64,000 nucleotides of DNA from Hygrocybe punicea (taxonomy: Eukaryota > Basidiomycota > Agaricomycetes > Agaricales > Hygrophoraceae). Made by a program: the position numbers and the translations under genes. A model generated the notes under the pieces. It was not told the DNA's origin. It searched no databases and saw only the letters and a program-made list of their open reading frames with translations. Below are positions 33,898 to 45,924 of this stretch, in pieces; the first letter of the stretch is position 1; every line of letters starts with the position of its first letter. The stretch lies in NCBI GenBank assembly GCA_963556145.1, contig OY744463.1:2728001-2792000 (forward strand), read 5' to 3'.

Positions 33898-35912
33898 ATG
33901 CTTCTCCCCCTCCTTCTCGGTGTCTTGCCTCTGGCTCTGGCCTCGTTGGACGTTCGCGAAATCGCATCGTCGTTTGCAGGTTCGACCTCCACTGCCCTAT
34001 TTCCCCCTGCAGGAGTCACCGCATCGGCGGGTGACCCAAATTTTCCCAACGCCGATCAGGTAGGTTTTCTTGGCCCTACTCCAAGTATGTTTGGTCCTAC
34101 GCTTCAATAAAGCTTCTTCTCATACTTCTCCGCCAGCTGGGGACGAAGCTGCTGCTATCGCGACAGCAGCCGGCTTCGCAAAGGTCGACTCTAGCTTCCC
34201 TCTCGTGGAACCCGACACTGCCGACAAGAAAGGCAAAACCTTCAATGTCATCCAGCACTGGGGATCACTCTCGTCATTCAACTCCGTAAAGTCATTCGGT
34301 TTGCCCCATGCGTCTCCGAACATTCCAGCCGGTTGTCAGCTCAACCAAATACACTTGCTTCATCGCCATGGTGCCAGATATCCAACGTCAGGTTCTGCAC
34401 CTGCTGCTTTTGCTACGGCATTACATGCTGTTGCTACTAGTTCCGGATTCAATGCTACAGGGGACCTGGAGTTTTTGAATACTTGGACTTATAAGCTTGG
34501 TGCCGAGATTCTGACTCCCTTGGGCCGATCGCAACTGTGCGTGTTTTCTACCCATTGCCCTCATTAGCAATATTCACCGGAATCAAAGGTTTGATCTCGG
34601 CGTCGGTTTTCGTGTTCGATATGGTGAGCTGCTCAAGGCGTTCAAAAATCTTCCAGTTTGGCGCACCACATCGCAGGGTGAGGCGGTTCGCTTTCATCGC
34701 AGATATTTATATGTTAATGGTTCCTGGCCTAGAACGCATGGTTGATTCTGCGTAGGTCTTAGCCAGCTTTCCCACCCATCCCCGTTGACCCTTCCGATCA
34801 GGCTACATTTCGCTGCAGGTTTCTTCGGCGTTCAATCCTACCAAAGTGACTACCACCAGCTCATCACCATCGAAGCAAGTGGTTTCAACAACACATTGGC
34901 CCCTTACGACACGTGTACAAATGCGAACAACGCGATAGCCGCATTTGGCAGCATTCAATCCAACAAATGGGCGGCAAAATACTTAGAGAAGGCAGCCAAA
35001 CGTCTCCAGCCATTGATTACGGGATTTACTCTGAACGCAACCTCACTCATAGCCATGCAACAACTATGCGCCTACGAGGTACGTTAGTTGACGGTTGTTG
35101 TCCCTCTGTATATTCTGACGAATGGCGGAATCATAGACCGTTGCACTTGGGTATTCCAGCTTTTGCCGTTTGTTTACTGAACAGGAATGGAAAGATTATG
35201 AATATTTCACAGGTCAACCATGACCATTCTTCCATTTCCTCACAAATTTCATGAATGTAAACCACTCAGATCTCTCATTCTGGTATGGTAACGGCCCGGG
35301 GAATCCTGCTACGGCTGCGATCGGCGTTGGTTATGTCCAAGAACTAATCGCCCGCTTGACGCAAACCCCGATCCCCCAAGCCGAGACTACTACCAGCAAC
35401 TTCACAATTGTCAACAACGCAACACTATTTCCTTTGTCGCAACCTATCTTTGTGGATGCTTCTCACGATACGGTGAGTCCTTTTTATATATATGCAGACT
35501 TGTATTTATTGTGTATCGTCAGATTATATCGGCTATTCTAGTCGCATTGAACTTCACTAGTCTCAGTGCGAATGGACCGCTTCCCACGGATCATATCCCT
35601 GCAAACCGGAGCTGGATCGTGAGTAATATTGCTCCGTTCGGAGCGAATTTGGTTGGACAAGTCTTATCGTGCCCTGCCTCGTCCGAGCCAACGCACATTC
35701 GCTGGGTCCTCAACGACGCCGTGCTTCCCATGACAGGCATCAAAGGTTGCAAGCAGGACAAGAATGGGATCTGCGAGCTCTCAACATTCATCAGCTCGAT
35801 CAAGGCACGTATCGAGGAGATCGACTTCGTGTTCGACTGCTTTGCCAATTATACGATCCCTAACCCGGACAACATCGTTGATGGCCGCTTTCCTTCTTCC
35901 TTGAGGAACTGA
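33898..35912 (+). CDS. Secreted histidine acid phosphatase (phytase type)
   Basis: These enzymes hydrolyse phosphate esters such as phytate outside the cell. The signal peptide is MLLPLLLGVLPLALAS. After an intron comes AGDEAAAIATAAGFAKVDSS and GCQLNQIHLLHRHGARYPTS, which carries the RHGxRxP motif with the nucleophile His. Further on are KLGAEILTPLGRSQL, FFGVQSYQSDYHQLITIEAS, DLSFWYGNGPGNPATAAIG and FVDASHDTIISAILVALNF, with the HD proton-donor pair. The end has paired Cys residues (GCKQDKNGICELSTFI, VFDCFANYTIPNP). At least seven short introns; several N-glycosylation sequons. It looks intact, unlike the inverted copy at 42.6-44.0 kb. Compared with classical phytases the C-terminal half is divergent, so substrate preference is open. 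Confidence 0.88.
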
Positions 35913-37035
35913 GATGATCATCGTTTCCCGTTAGAAACACGATCTGGAGTAGGAACATCATTGGGTGTTGGTCACGATGTGTAAATGGACTGTCTATATC
36001 CTGGTATCCAAATTATCTTGACACGAACTGGTTTCACATGGAGCAAGTTCTGGGGTGCAGACCCGTGATTATCAGGGATTTGTTTTGCCATGTCGGCATA
36101 TAATTTTAACCCCTTGTACTGCCTTCAGAAAGTTGAGTGTCGCGGCACCTCTTGTAAACTCTGCCTCCATAATGATGAAGATCAACATCAGACTTGCTGT
36201 GTGCTTTCTTGGCTACCAACCACCGGAAGTGTGCTGATTGATATACTTGTTTGTCCAGCAGCCACGGATCTTTTCTAGGGTCCAGTCTTCATTTAGAGTT
36301 ACATCATCTTTTTCTGTCAGGTTGTGAGCGCCATAAACCCATTTCTGATCACGATATCCCAGCTTTCCTGAGAACCCAGACATTAAGGTACGCAAGGGAC
36401 GACACGCACTTTGGTAATGGTCCACCATCACGAACAACAACATCGCTGCCACATCACAGTTCGGGCAAAAAGAGTGCCCTGAGCAAGGGCGGAGGCTTGA
36501 TGTTTCGAAGTTTTTGACATACGGAGCACGAAGGAAAGCCGACGGCGTGATGGGCGACAAGTAGTGTAAACTTCCAGCTGAGACTCTGAGAGGCGAAGCG
36601 AACTCGAGCGCCCAAGAAACCACCGAACTGCCTTTGGAACCAATCCATTGGGTGAATGTTACTCTTAGAAGAGCTCACTGGCAATGTCGAATTCGAGACA
36701 GCGCAGAGATAATAACCGCGAGAGAAGTCAACTCAGATCAGGCACCCGAAACAACCAAGGACGATCTGCTGTGAGTCTGTGACACTCTGCCCATATCTGA
36801 TTGCAATATCATGATCATGAATATGCAGTACGTTCAAAGTTCCGAGTAACTTGAAAGGTAAAGTTCTTATTTAACCTCGACTCGGACTCGGATGCCAGCG
36901 TCTGCCAAACATGCTGTGTGCATGATGTAACTGGACTTGAAACGGGCCTGGGAACTTGAAACCGTCTGGCATCTTGCCATCGAACCAGGAACATTTAAAC
37001 TCGATGGGAGAGCCAGTTGGCTCACTCTCATTGTC
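35913..37035. other. Intergenic with a RING-like fragment on the minus strand
   Basis: Around 36430-36560 the minus strand reads CSVCQKLRN in one frame and CSGHSFCPNCDV in another, a spacing that resembles a broken C3HC4 RING finger. No start, end or splice sites support a gene. The rest (35913-36200 and 36650-37035) holds no recognised feature except the receptor's presumed promoter. Confidence 0.3.
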
Positions 37036-38685
37036 ATGTCCACTGCTTCGGCGACGCCTTTTACCTTCTCGGAACGAATCGTCATCCTTTTCATAGTCGA
37101 GTCAGCTAGCATTTCGGCACTCACTGTGACCTTGCTGCTACTTTATATTGCAGTACGTCGGTTCATGATCTTCGGACGATGTTCCTCTGCAGATTTCATT
37201 TACTCGGCTAGTATAACTCAATAGCCACTCGAAAATGGCCTATGGAGACCCACATCCACTACTACTTTCTGAATCTCCTCGTATCCGATCTGATAGAAGC
37301 CCTTGGTGTGTTTTATGGAATATCTGCTAGCAGAAAATCTTACACAAGTTTTCAGGGAACATCCTCAGCGTGAAATGGATCCATGATGCGGTAGGTAGTC
37401 CGATGATGGATGGAATTAGCTATTCATTTCCTGCTATAGCAAATTACAGAAGGCACCCTCTGTACGGCCCAAGGTAGTTTCTTCACTTCGCCACATCAAT
37501 CTTCATGTTCATGTTTTGGCCTCATAGGAATAGTTAAACAAACGGGTAATGTAGGTGTTGCCCTCACGTGAGTTTGATTCATTTCTTCTCATCATTGCAT
37601 TTGATGACGTGGTGGCTTTTGTTTTTGTGATAGTACTCTCGTGAGTACACTCATGGTTATGACAGACATGACTTTTTTCACCAATTAATGCAAAGGTGAT
37701 CGCCATCCACACCCTTTGCATCGTGGTATTTCATTGGCGAAGCCGTCCAGAAACTGCGTTGATTGTGATTGTTGTCATTTGGGTATTCATTGCCCTCATC
37801 GTTGGCATCAGCGTTGGCACACATAAACACTATTATGGGAATACCCAGTACTGTTTGTGGTTCTTCCATTCAGCACAGTCGCCATTCTCACGATTTTTCA
37901 GGGTGCTGGATCAATAATGTTTATCATGGCGAACAGATTGGGCTGGAATACGCATGGTATTGGGTGACTGCTTCGGTTAGCATTCTTGTTTACGGTACCA
38001 CCATTCTCGGCTCAACTCGGAGTTCTCGCTTATCATCTATCGTCCCAGTCTTCTTGGCACTTGTAGTAAAGGGTGTTGTTATAGTCGACAACAACAAGAT
38101 ATGGTTACGCAGGCCTAGGGAGCAGACAGCAGCTCGATTTACCAGTAGCCAAGATAATTCTCTGAATGGCATTGCAATGGGGATGCTTTTGTATGTTGTC
38201 AAATTTCTCCTAGTGCAACTGCGTCTCATTTTGACATCAAAGTTATCCTGCCGTGTACATCATAACGGTATTACCCTCGCTCTTTCCGCCAGTTGCACCA
38301 GAGGCTCAATATCTCACAGATCTTGCCGCAGTCGATAGTCCGTTGTATTTATTTTTTTCATCCGTCCGACAACATCCCTACCGGTTGGACCGCCATTTGC
38401 GGTGTCCTTTTCGCGTCCTCCGGCGTATTAAATGTCATCCTTTACACGGTGACTCGCCCGACACTGCTCCCTGCCCGTGAACCTACCTTTTCAACATTCA
38501 GCGGCTCTTGGCGCTGGCAGAAACCAACCGGACGTTTTCAAGACGAATCTCTCGCAGTTTCTTGGGACGAGGGCCCTCGTGGGCAGGCACCTGAAATAGA
38601 GGGGGTGAATGCTCCACCACCAGGACACGTGCGGCATGCCCGGGTCCCTATCGCCTCTACCCACTTTATTTCAGCACCCGTTTGA
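37036..38685 (+). CDS. Seven-transmembrane receptor, Git3/cAMP-receptor-like, copy 1
   Basis: Fungal receptors of this type signal through G proteins, for example in nutrient sensing; the ligand is unknown here. Segments: MSTASATPFTFSERIVILFI and VESASISALTVTLLLLYIAV (TM1); KWPMETHIHYYFLNLLVSDL (TM2); NILSVKWIHDA; EGTLCTAQGIVKQTGNVGVA (TM3, with the conserved Cys); TTLVIAIHTLCIVVFHWRSR (TM4); TALIVIVVIWVFIALIVGIS (TM5 region); WCWINNVYHGEQIGLEYAWY and VFLALVVKGVVIV; YPAVYIITVLPS; GWTAICGVLFASSGVLNVIL and YTVTRP (TM7). A Ser/Pro/Gly tail ends FISAPV. There are about nine introns, and codons for TL in TM4 come from a 7-base exon at 37634-37640. All joins are in frame, so it looks functional. 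Confidence 0.8.
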
Positions 38686-38977
38686 CGAGCCTTGACTGCA
38701 TCACAAGTGAATCCAATATCATCTGTAACTTATCATGTACTTGTTAGACACACAATTCAATCACGAGCTGCGACGACCCCAGGAGAGTTTGAAACAAAGG
38801 TCAACTAGTTGACCGCTTCCGTGCTACTGCGAGTGTCAAGGTAAAATGGAGCCGCTTTGAAAGAAATTTGTGTCACTTAGGTGGATATGCCTCTTCAAGA
38901 AAAAACATTTGACTAGCCGTTTATATTATTATTGTATAAACATCGTCTGTAAAATTGATCACATAATTACAAACACA

Positions 38978-39928
38978 TCATATTGCTGCAACAGAAACGC
39001 GATTCCCGCCTGTTTGTGGTTCGAGCTCTTCGCCTGCAGATGAGAACAAAAAAAGTTCGGATAGACAGGAAAGCACACTACCATGTGGTATTGATACAGG
39101 CGCCGTGGTGGGTGGAGAGGGGAGCTCAATATGCGGTTGTGGCTGCGGTTCACGCATCTGAGATGAATGAAGTTGTCAGAAAATATACTTCCCGTGGTGG
39201 ACATTGGACTGACAGCCTCCAGTTCCGCCAGTTCCGCTTGTACGGCGTCCTCCTCGTCCAAACTCAGGTTGTTGGACAACATCTGCGCAATTTCCTGCAA
39301 TTTCAAGCTGTGAATAGAGAACGAGCTGAAGGACCATGAAATCGACGTACTCTCTGGTACTCTCGGGCCTCCCTTGTCTCTTCCAAGAGTTTCTCCACAC
39401 TGTCTACATTCATCTCCTTGTGGATCTCCCGGAGCACCTCGTTCCCTTGTTTCAAGCCATGAAGCACAGCAACTTCGACCAATGAGAATTCTATAGTCGA
39501 CACCTATTGTAGAGATTCGGAGAGATCAAGTAATAATTTTTGTAATAATACGTACCAATTGCTCCAAATTTTCCAATTGACTGTCGGTCTTCGTCAACAG
39601 ACTTTGTTGGTACTTTCGTTGTCGCAAAGCAATGACAGCTCGATCCTTTTGACCAGCAGCAAGGTGTGCCTTGGCTACCTCTTGTTCACGGTCGAGAACA
39701 ACTTGGATCTAGACAGGTTACAAACGAGATGATGCAGGAGAATAACTAGTGTCATTCAGCCAAACCTTCCTCTGGTATTGTCTCAGCTTATCTCGCTGTA
39801 ATTTGAGGCTAGACGTGAATGGCCAACGATTGGACACACGATAGGCAAAGATGACTACAGACGTACTCGAGGATAGCACGGTCTTGTGCAGTGACTTTAG
39901 GAACAGGAACAGATTGGTTGATTCCCAT
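38978..39928 (-). CDS. VPS20: ESCRT-III subunit Vps20 (CHMP6)
   Basis: Vps20 nucleates ESCRT-III polymers on endosomes. It starts MGINQSVPVPKVTAQDRAIL; Gly2 fits N-myristoylation, as known for the family. Then come LKLQRDKLRQYQRK, IQVVLDREQEVAKAHLAAGQ, DRAVIALRQRKYQQSLLTKT, DSQLENLEQL, VSTIEFSLVEVAVLHGLKQG and NEVLREIHKEMNVDSVEKLL. The C-terminal EETREAREYQ helix and the acidic NLSLDEEDAVQAELAELEAV (MIM-like region) follow. After two more introns it ends PHIELPSPPTTAPVSIPHGE and GGNRVSVAAI. Length is about the usual 220 residues. It sits alone between the two inverted phytase-receptor cassettes. Confidence 0.92.
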
Positions 39929-40444
39929 TTTACACTGTACCGGTCATTATATCTGAGAAGCGTAATATTCAAGTTCCCATTTCAGGAGTCCTGAAATGGC
40001 TACACCGATGTAGCCACAGGAAGAAATAACACTTACAGGTAAAAACAGTGCCGATTTTCGTTCACATAACTAGTTTCTACATCTCAAATGGCGGACTACC
40101 GCCAGGAGGTTTAAGGGGTCTCCGTACGTTGATCGATGTCAAGTCACTGGCAAACGTAACGCGCCACTGACACTAGTACGTACTTGCGGAAGCCCGGAAG
40201 GAACGAATCACTGGCAAGTTACCATCCGTCCTTCTCAGAGGCTGTCATTTCTGTAATGATCATGATGGTTGGAGTCCAACTCGACATCCTGACTCTCGAC
40301 CTCCCAGATCTCCAGGGGTCGTGATGGACAAGCTAATTTCATACATAGCGGTTTACAACAACTGAAGTACAGGATAAGTTGAGACAGGTTGATAATAAGT
40401 TACGGTGAGATCAAGGCGGATCATCAAGCATCAAGACAGGCCTG
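39929..40444. other. Intergenic between VPS20 and receptor copy 2
   Basis: Upstream region of VPS20 and 3' region of the receptor. I see no ORF, RNA gene or repeat worth naming. Confidence 0.5.
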
Positions 40445-42114
40445 TCATGCTTTGTCAAGCGGATCCGGGGAAGTAGTAGGAAATCTGAAGTGCTGTATAG
40501 GCATAGTCGGCGGTGCGATGTTTACCACCGAACATACTTCAGATACTTGGCCCCGAGAACGCTCGTCCCAAGAACCAACTTGGGAGAAGTCCGGCAAGTG
40601 ACCGCGGCTTCCGGTTGGTTTCTGCCAGTCCCCTGAACTGGTAAACGTTGAAAAGGTAGGTTCACGTATCGGAAGCAGTTTCGGGCGTGTCAAAGTGTAG
40701 AGGATGACGTTTAATAGGCCAGACGACGCAAAGAGGACGCCGCAACAAGCTTTCCAGCCGATAGGGATATGTATGGTCGGATGAATAAATTGGATCCAAC
40801 GGACCACCGACTGTGGCAAAATCTAAGGAGGTTTGAGCCTCCGGTGTCAAAGGAGAGAAGGGGAGGGAAATACCGTCATGGTGTACACAGCAGGATAGCT
40901 TTGATGTCAAATGTCAGAACCATTGCGTGAAGAGACAGTCGATGACATACAAAAGCATCCCCATCGCAACAGTATTTGCACCCTTTTGACTTCCTTGACT
41001 GCTTGTAAATTGAGTGGGTTTCCGTTCCTCAGCCTTGCGTAACCGTATCTTGTTGTTTTCAACTATTACGACACCCTTTATGACAAGTGCCACGAAGACT
41101 AAGACAACCAACAGTCAGCGAGAGCTTCAACTCGAGCAATGGAGATGGTGGTACCATAAACAAGGATGCTAACAAATGCAGTCAGCCAAAACCATAGGTA
41201 CTCCAGCCCAATCTGTTGACCACGGAAGATGTTACTAATCCAGCACCCTGAAAAATCGTTAAAATGGGGTCATTTTGAGAATGGGGGAACCACACACAGT
41301 ACATGGTATTTCCATAGTAATGTTTATGTGTAGCGAAGCCAATGCTAACCATGAGGGCGATAAACACCCAAATGACAGCAATCACAATCAGCGCAGCTTC
41401 AGGACGGCTTCGCCAATGAAATACCAGGACAAAGAAGGTGTGAATTGCGATCGCCTTGGTACGAGTTGGTAAGCATACATTTTTACCCCAATGATGTATA
41501 CTCACGAGAGTCCTGTCAAGGACATCCACAAAATCAAATACAACCTACAACAAGATATGAATCAAACTCACGTAAGGGCAACACCGACATTGCCTGTTTG
41601 TTTGATTATTCCTATGACCCAAAATTCAAAATAAACACGAAGGTCGACATGGGAAGCGAAATTTTTACCTTGCGTCGTACAATAGGTGCCTTCTGTAATT
41701 TGCTACAACAACAGATGAATAGCTAATTTCGTCCATTACATGGGTGCTTACCGCGTCATGAATCCATTTCACGCTGAAGATGTTCCCTAACCTTGTGTAA
41801 GAGTTTCCAGTCAATTCATCCGGATACAACTCACCGAGAGCTTCTAGCAAGTCGGATACAAGAAGATTTAGAAAATAATAATGAATGTGGGTCTCCATGG
41901 ACCATTTTCGGGAAGCTATTGAGTTATACTGGCAAAAGAAATCGAAATCAGGAAAACTGCCGACCCGCCGAGGATTGTCGGAAACAAACTGACGTACTGC
42001 AATATAAAGTAGCAACCCTGTCACCGTGACAGCCGATATACTGGCTGACTCGACAATGAGAAGAATAGCGACTCGCTCCGAGAAAGTGAAAAGTGCTGTC
42101 GAAGCAGTGGACAT
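40445..42114 (-). CDS. Seven-transmembrane receptor, Git3/cAMP-receptor-like, copy 2
   Basis: This is a paralogue of the receptor at 37.0-38.7 kb, on the opposite strand, with the same intron positions. Segments: MSTASTALFTFSERVAILLI and VESASISAVTVTGLLLYIAV; KWSMETHIHYYFLNLLVSDL; NIFSVKWIHDA; EGTYCTTQGIIKQTGNVGVA; AIAIHTFFVLVFHWRSRPEA; LIVIAVIWVFIALMVSIGFA; WCWISNIFRGQQIGLEYLWF; VFVALVIKGVVIVENNKIRL; GWKACCGVLFASSGLLNVIL and YTLTRP. The tail ends FPTTSPDPLDKA. The 7-base exon is kept (41506-41512). In the first 43 residues the two copies differ at about 9 positions, so the duplication is not recent. I see no inactivating change. Confidence 0.78.
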
Positions 42115-42604
42115 GTGAATGAGCCAAGTTTACTGGCTCTTCCGTTGCGTTTATATGTGCCGCATCGTACGATGACACGACTACCGTCGCTGTGGTATCT
42201 ATGCCGGAAGCGTTTTGCTTCAACCTGGTTGCCATCGCTGCTGTCAGATAGCCGTCGGGGTGTATAAAGGTAATATAAGGTTCAAAGTTATGAATTATGG
42301 ACAAATCCGATTCGTTCTGTCAAGCGTCAGACGGTCAGAGGCCTTCTAGCGTACTTATAAAGGGCTGACCAGCATAAAGTAAAGCCTCGTCTCGAAAGGA
42401 TTATCGTCTTTGACCCCCTCGAAAGGTTACACATGGCACCCCATCGAAAGTGCGCGCTCTGCCTTGAGGCACACCTGAACGAAACTATAAAGATATCACA
42501 AATACCTTGATGGTTTTGGCTACCAGGCACATTATACACATATATGAATTTAATGCATTAGGAACATGTTCTCAGGCTGTCGGGTTCCTTAAGGAAGAGG
42601 CTAC

Positions 42605-44028
42605 CAACCATCAACGACATTGTCGAAAGCAGTCAAACACGAAGTCGATCTCCTTGATACGTGCCTTGATCGAGCTGATAAACGTCGAGAGCTTACACAG
42701 CCCGTTCTTATCCTGCTTGCAACCTTGATGCCTTGTCATGGGAAAGGCGGCGTCATTAGGAATGTGCGTTCGTTCAGGCGAGGCAGGGCACGATAAGACT
42801 TGTCCAACCAAGTCGGCTCCGAATGGTAATCCAGCCTGAGCTCTGGTTCGGAGGGATATGATCCAAGTATAATAAAGTCCAATGGGACCAGAATAGTCGA
42901 TGTAATTTGACGGTACACAATAATGAATGTGTGTATATGTAGGAAGGTCGCGAGAAGCATCCAGAGATAGGTTATGTTGTTGACGATTGTGCAGTTGCCG
43001 CGGGCGTCAAGCGGGCGATTAGTTCTTGAACATAACCAACGCCGATCGGGGCCGTGGCAGGATTCCCTGCGCCATTACCAGAATGAGAGGTCTGAGTGGT
43101 TTACATTCAGTGAAATCTGTGCGGAAATGGAAGGCTCCTGCGGAATATTCATCACCTTTCCATTCCTGTTCAACAAACAAGGACAAAAGCTGGAATACCC
43201 AAGAGCAACAGTCCATCATGCCGAGTCCGTCAACATCAGAATATGGAAAGAGGTAACGACAGCTAACTACGGACCCCGTAGGCGCATGTTGTTGCGCGAG
43301 GTTGCGTTCAATCACGCATGACTAGAGGCATTCTGTAAATATATCATAGGGCGGACAAAATCATTAGTATACAGACATCCGTGGCGAAAGAGAGCTACCT
43401 CATCTTGCGACTTGCGTCAGACTGGAATATCTCTGAATCACTTGAGCACCCGAAGCTTGAGATAGAGGTTTGATTCCAGTGAATTTTCCAATTTCTCTCG
43501 TAACCTCTCCCGGTCGACGAAGAGCCGTGCAGCAAATTAAAGGTCAGCTCTGAACGGCCGAAGGTCTCAGCGCTAAGCCTGTTAGTAAAAGCTCCAGCAT
43601 TGTTGCGTAGAATTTGGAGCTAGGATCGATAGCATGTAAGGCCGCGGTAAAAGCAGCGGGTGACGTTGAATATCTGACACCATGGCAATGAAGCAAAGGG
43701 TTGACAACCGGCTGGAATCTTCGGAGACGCAGTGGTCAATCCGAATGACTTTATGGAGCTGAGTGGTGAATGATCCCCACTGGATGACATTGAAGGCTTT
43801 TTCTTGTCGGCAGTTTCGGGTTCCACGAGGGGAAAGCTAGAGGTGGGCTGCTATCGTGACAACAGCTTCGTCCGCAACTAGCGGAGAAGTTCAAGCGGAG
43901 GACACAATGCCAGTGGGAAGTAGCGTCATGAAAACATCACCGGCCACACTTGCAGGGCAACGAACAGGGCAAAACCTGGTTGCAATTGGCGTCGAACTTG
44001 AAAATGACAAGGCGATTTCTCGAACATC
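42605..44028 (-). pseudogene. Decayed histidine acid phosphatase (phytase), inverted copy
   Basis: On the minus strand the pieces of the 33.9-35.9 kb phytase recur in order. They are DVREIALSFSSSTP (44028 downwards), VEPETADKKKPSMSSSGDHS and IKSFGLTTASPKIPAGCQ (near 43800-43720), and the region corresponding to the active site near 43670. Further on are VGQVLSCPASPERTHI and GCKQDKNGLCKLSTFISSIK (near 42800-42640). At the active site the RHGARYP of the intact copy reads CHGVRYS, and about 10 bases after it are missing. Other segments are shifted in frame or deleted, and there is no signal peptide. The catalytic Arg of the RHG motif is therefore gone and the enzyme cannot be made. It pairs with receptor copy 2 exactly as the intact phytase pairs with receptor copy 1. 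Confidence 0.82.
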
Positions 44029-44237
44029 TGGACTCTGGACTCTGGACTCTGGGGCCAAGGTGCATTTCATATGTAATTGGAACGATTCGAATTTGATTAT
44101 GGGATTATTGGTCCTCGTCACTGTGTTCGTTCGCAGTGCAGCTTGAAGTCGAGTCACGTTGAGTACTGAGTACTGAGTCGTTATAGCCAAAATCCATCGC
44201 ACGTTCTTCACTTTGAGTGAGATGGTATTCTCTCCAT
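44029..44237. promoter_or_regulatory. Upstream region of the PP2C gene
   Basis: Short region between the phytase relic and the phosphatase start. It contains small tandem words (GGACTCTGGACTCT at about 44030-44050; GAGTACTGAGTACTGAGT at about 44160-44177). No gene. Confidence 0.35.
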
Positions 44238-45924
44238 ATGCTTTACCACAGACTTTCCCGCTTTGTCAAGTCTGCTAGTTTGCCAGTGATACCTAAGCAC
44301 GGTTCCTCGTACCATGACTATGTCCGTTTCTCAACACCAGGTACGAATACTGTTCTCTCAAGCAACCCGAAACTTGATTTTTCACTTGCAGGCGGCATCG
44401 TTCGTGTCCCCTTGGCCTCTCCCAAAGTAATCGGAGTAGCGACATCCAGGGGAAGTCGAAGGCAAGAACACTTGTACTGGCCGGCACCGCTGGATCTTGA
44501 CACATACTACTGCCCTCCAGCCACCAGGAGGACTTTCACGCATTTGCAACCCTTTCTATAGATCCCCAGGAACTTCAACTAAGCGTCAAAAAATCTCATG
44601 GCATAGATTGGGACCCTGAACTTGTTGGCGATGGCCTTTCCAGGCAAGTTGTTTTCGTTGGAATATATGACGGGTAGGTGCAATCTTTTTTACGGCAGAT
44701 CACCCTCATGATTCCCTCCAGTCACGGTGGTTCCGGGGTTGCTCGGTATCTTCGTCAGGAACTTCATGGCATTTTCGAATCAGTCGACAAATCTCACATA
44801 CCAGAACTCTTTGCCTGGATGAAGGAAATCGGTGGCTACTTCAAACGCTTCAAGGGCGGAGCTCTCGCTCCGTGGATAAACAGAGAACCTACGCCACAAT
44901 TAGATCTCGAGGCCCGTGCAACACAGGCCTTTCTCGAAGTCGGTCACCCTTCCGCATTTCCTTGACCTGAATCATATTGTTGGCGACAGGTGGATAGACA
45001 TCTTTCAATCGACGAGATGGCTCGCCAGTGCGGGGCGACTGCATCCGTTGTTATTCTTCATGCCTTAGACTGTCCCGCAATGCCGTTCTTCTCGTCAAAA
45101 AACTTGTCTCTAACTGTCTCCCACTGTGGGTAGGTCGACCTTTATTTGATCCAAGTACTTCGATTATCTACATCTCGGAATACAGCGATACACGGGTTTT
45201 GCTGTGCCCTTCCGACAATGGAAAAGCCTTCCCCATGACAGAAAATCACCATGCAGATGCGCGCATCGAGGCCATACGGTTGCGCCGCATGATGGGCTCA
45301 GCTCTAATTGCGGATTCATTTGGGGAATCAAGGTCACTCTCTCCCTCAATGTCGATTTCAATGATAATAATAACAGCCCGATGTTAGGTGGATGGGTGCA
45401 CTGGCGAATACGCGAGCGTCAGGAGCTGTGTTTTGTTATCTATTTTCATTTCGAACTCAAATCAAATCCGTAGACTCGGAGACCTGCAGTATAAAAAATT
45501 CGGAGTAACTCCTGAGCCGGAAGTTCGGACCAAGCTATTGAAAGGTTCTTCGTGACCACCGCAGCCGTCAACGTCTGACACTTCTTTCAGGCACCGACTG
45601 GGCGTATATCGTGTGCATTTCGGACGGTGTGTCGTCGGTCCTATCAGACGATGAGGTAATTGATCTGGCAAGGGACGCTCCTGACCCAAAAACCGCAGCG
45701 GAGCGAATACTCTCATTTGCGGAAGAGCTGGGTGGAGAGGACAACGCCACGGCCCTTGTCATACCGCTTGCTGGGTGGGGTGAGATACGAGGTCCTGATA
45801 AAACGAAGGTATTGAGGGAGTATCGGCGACGCCAAGCAGGTCAGCATCTCAACTCCCATTCACGTCGCTCACTCCTTTAATCATGATCCATTCAGTTGGA
45901 AGCGAGAGACAAAGACGCATGTGA
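44238..45924 (+). CDS. PP2C-type protein phosphatase
   Basis: A metal-dependent Ser/Thr phosphatase. Start MLYHRLSRFVKSASLPVIPK is basic and could target mitochondria. PP2C motifs follow in order: GGIVRVPLASPKVIGVATSR; QVVFVGIYDG spliced to HGGSGVARYLRQEL (the metal-binding DGHGG); ARQCGATASVVILHALD; SLTVSHCG and DTRVLLCPSDNGKAFPMTEN; HHADARIEAIRLRRM; WMGALANTRALGDLQYKKFG and VTPEPEV; DWAYIVCISDGVSSVLSDDE (metal Asp); and GGEDNATALVIPLAGWG. The last exon adds VGSERQRRM. About eight short introns. It looks intact. The overall form reminds me of the mitochondrial PTC6/PPTC-like group of fungi, but that sub-assignment is a guess. Confidence 0.85.

Noticed and set aside
37900..38060. Apparent frameshifts in both receptor copies
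   Set aside because: Introns at the same positions in both copies (before WCWI and between ILVY and VFLALV or VFVALV) restore the frame.
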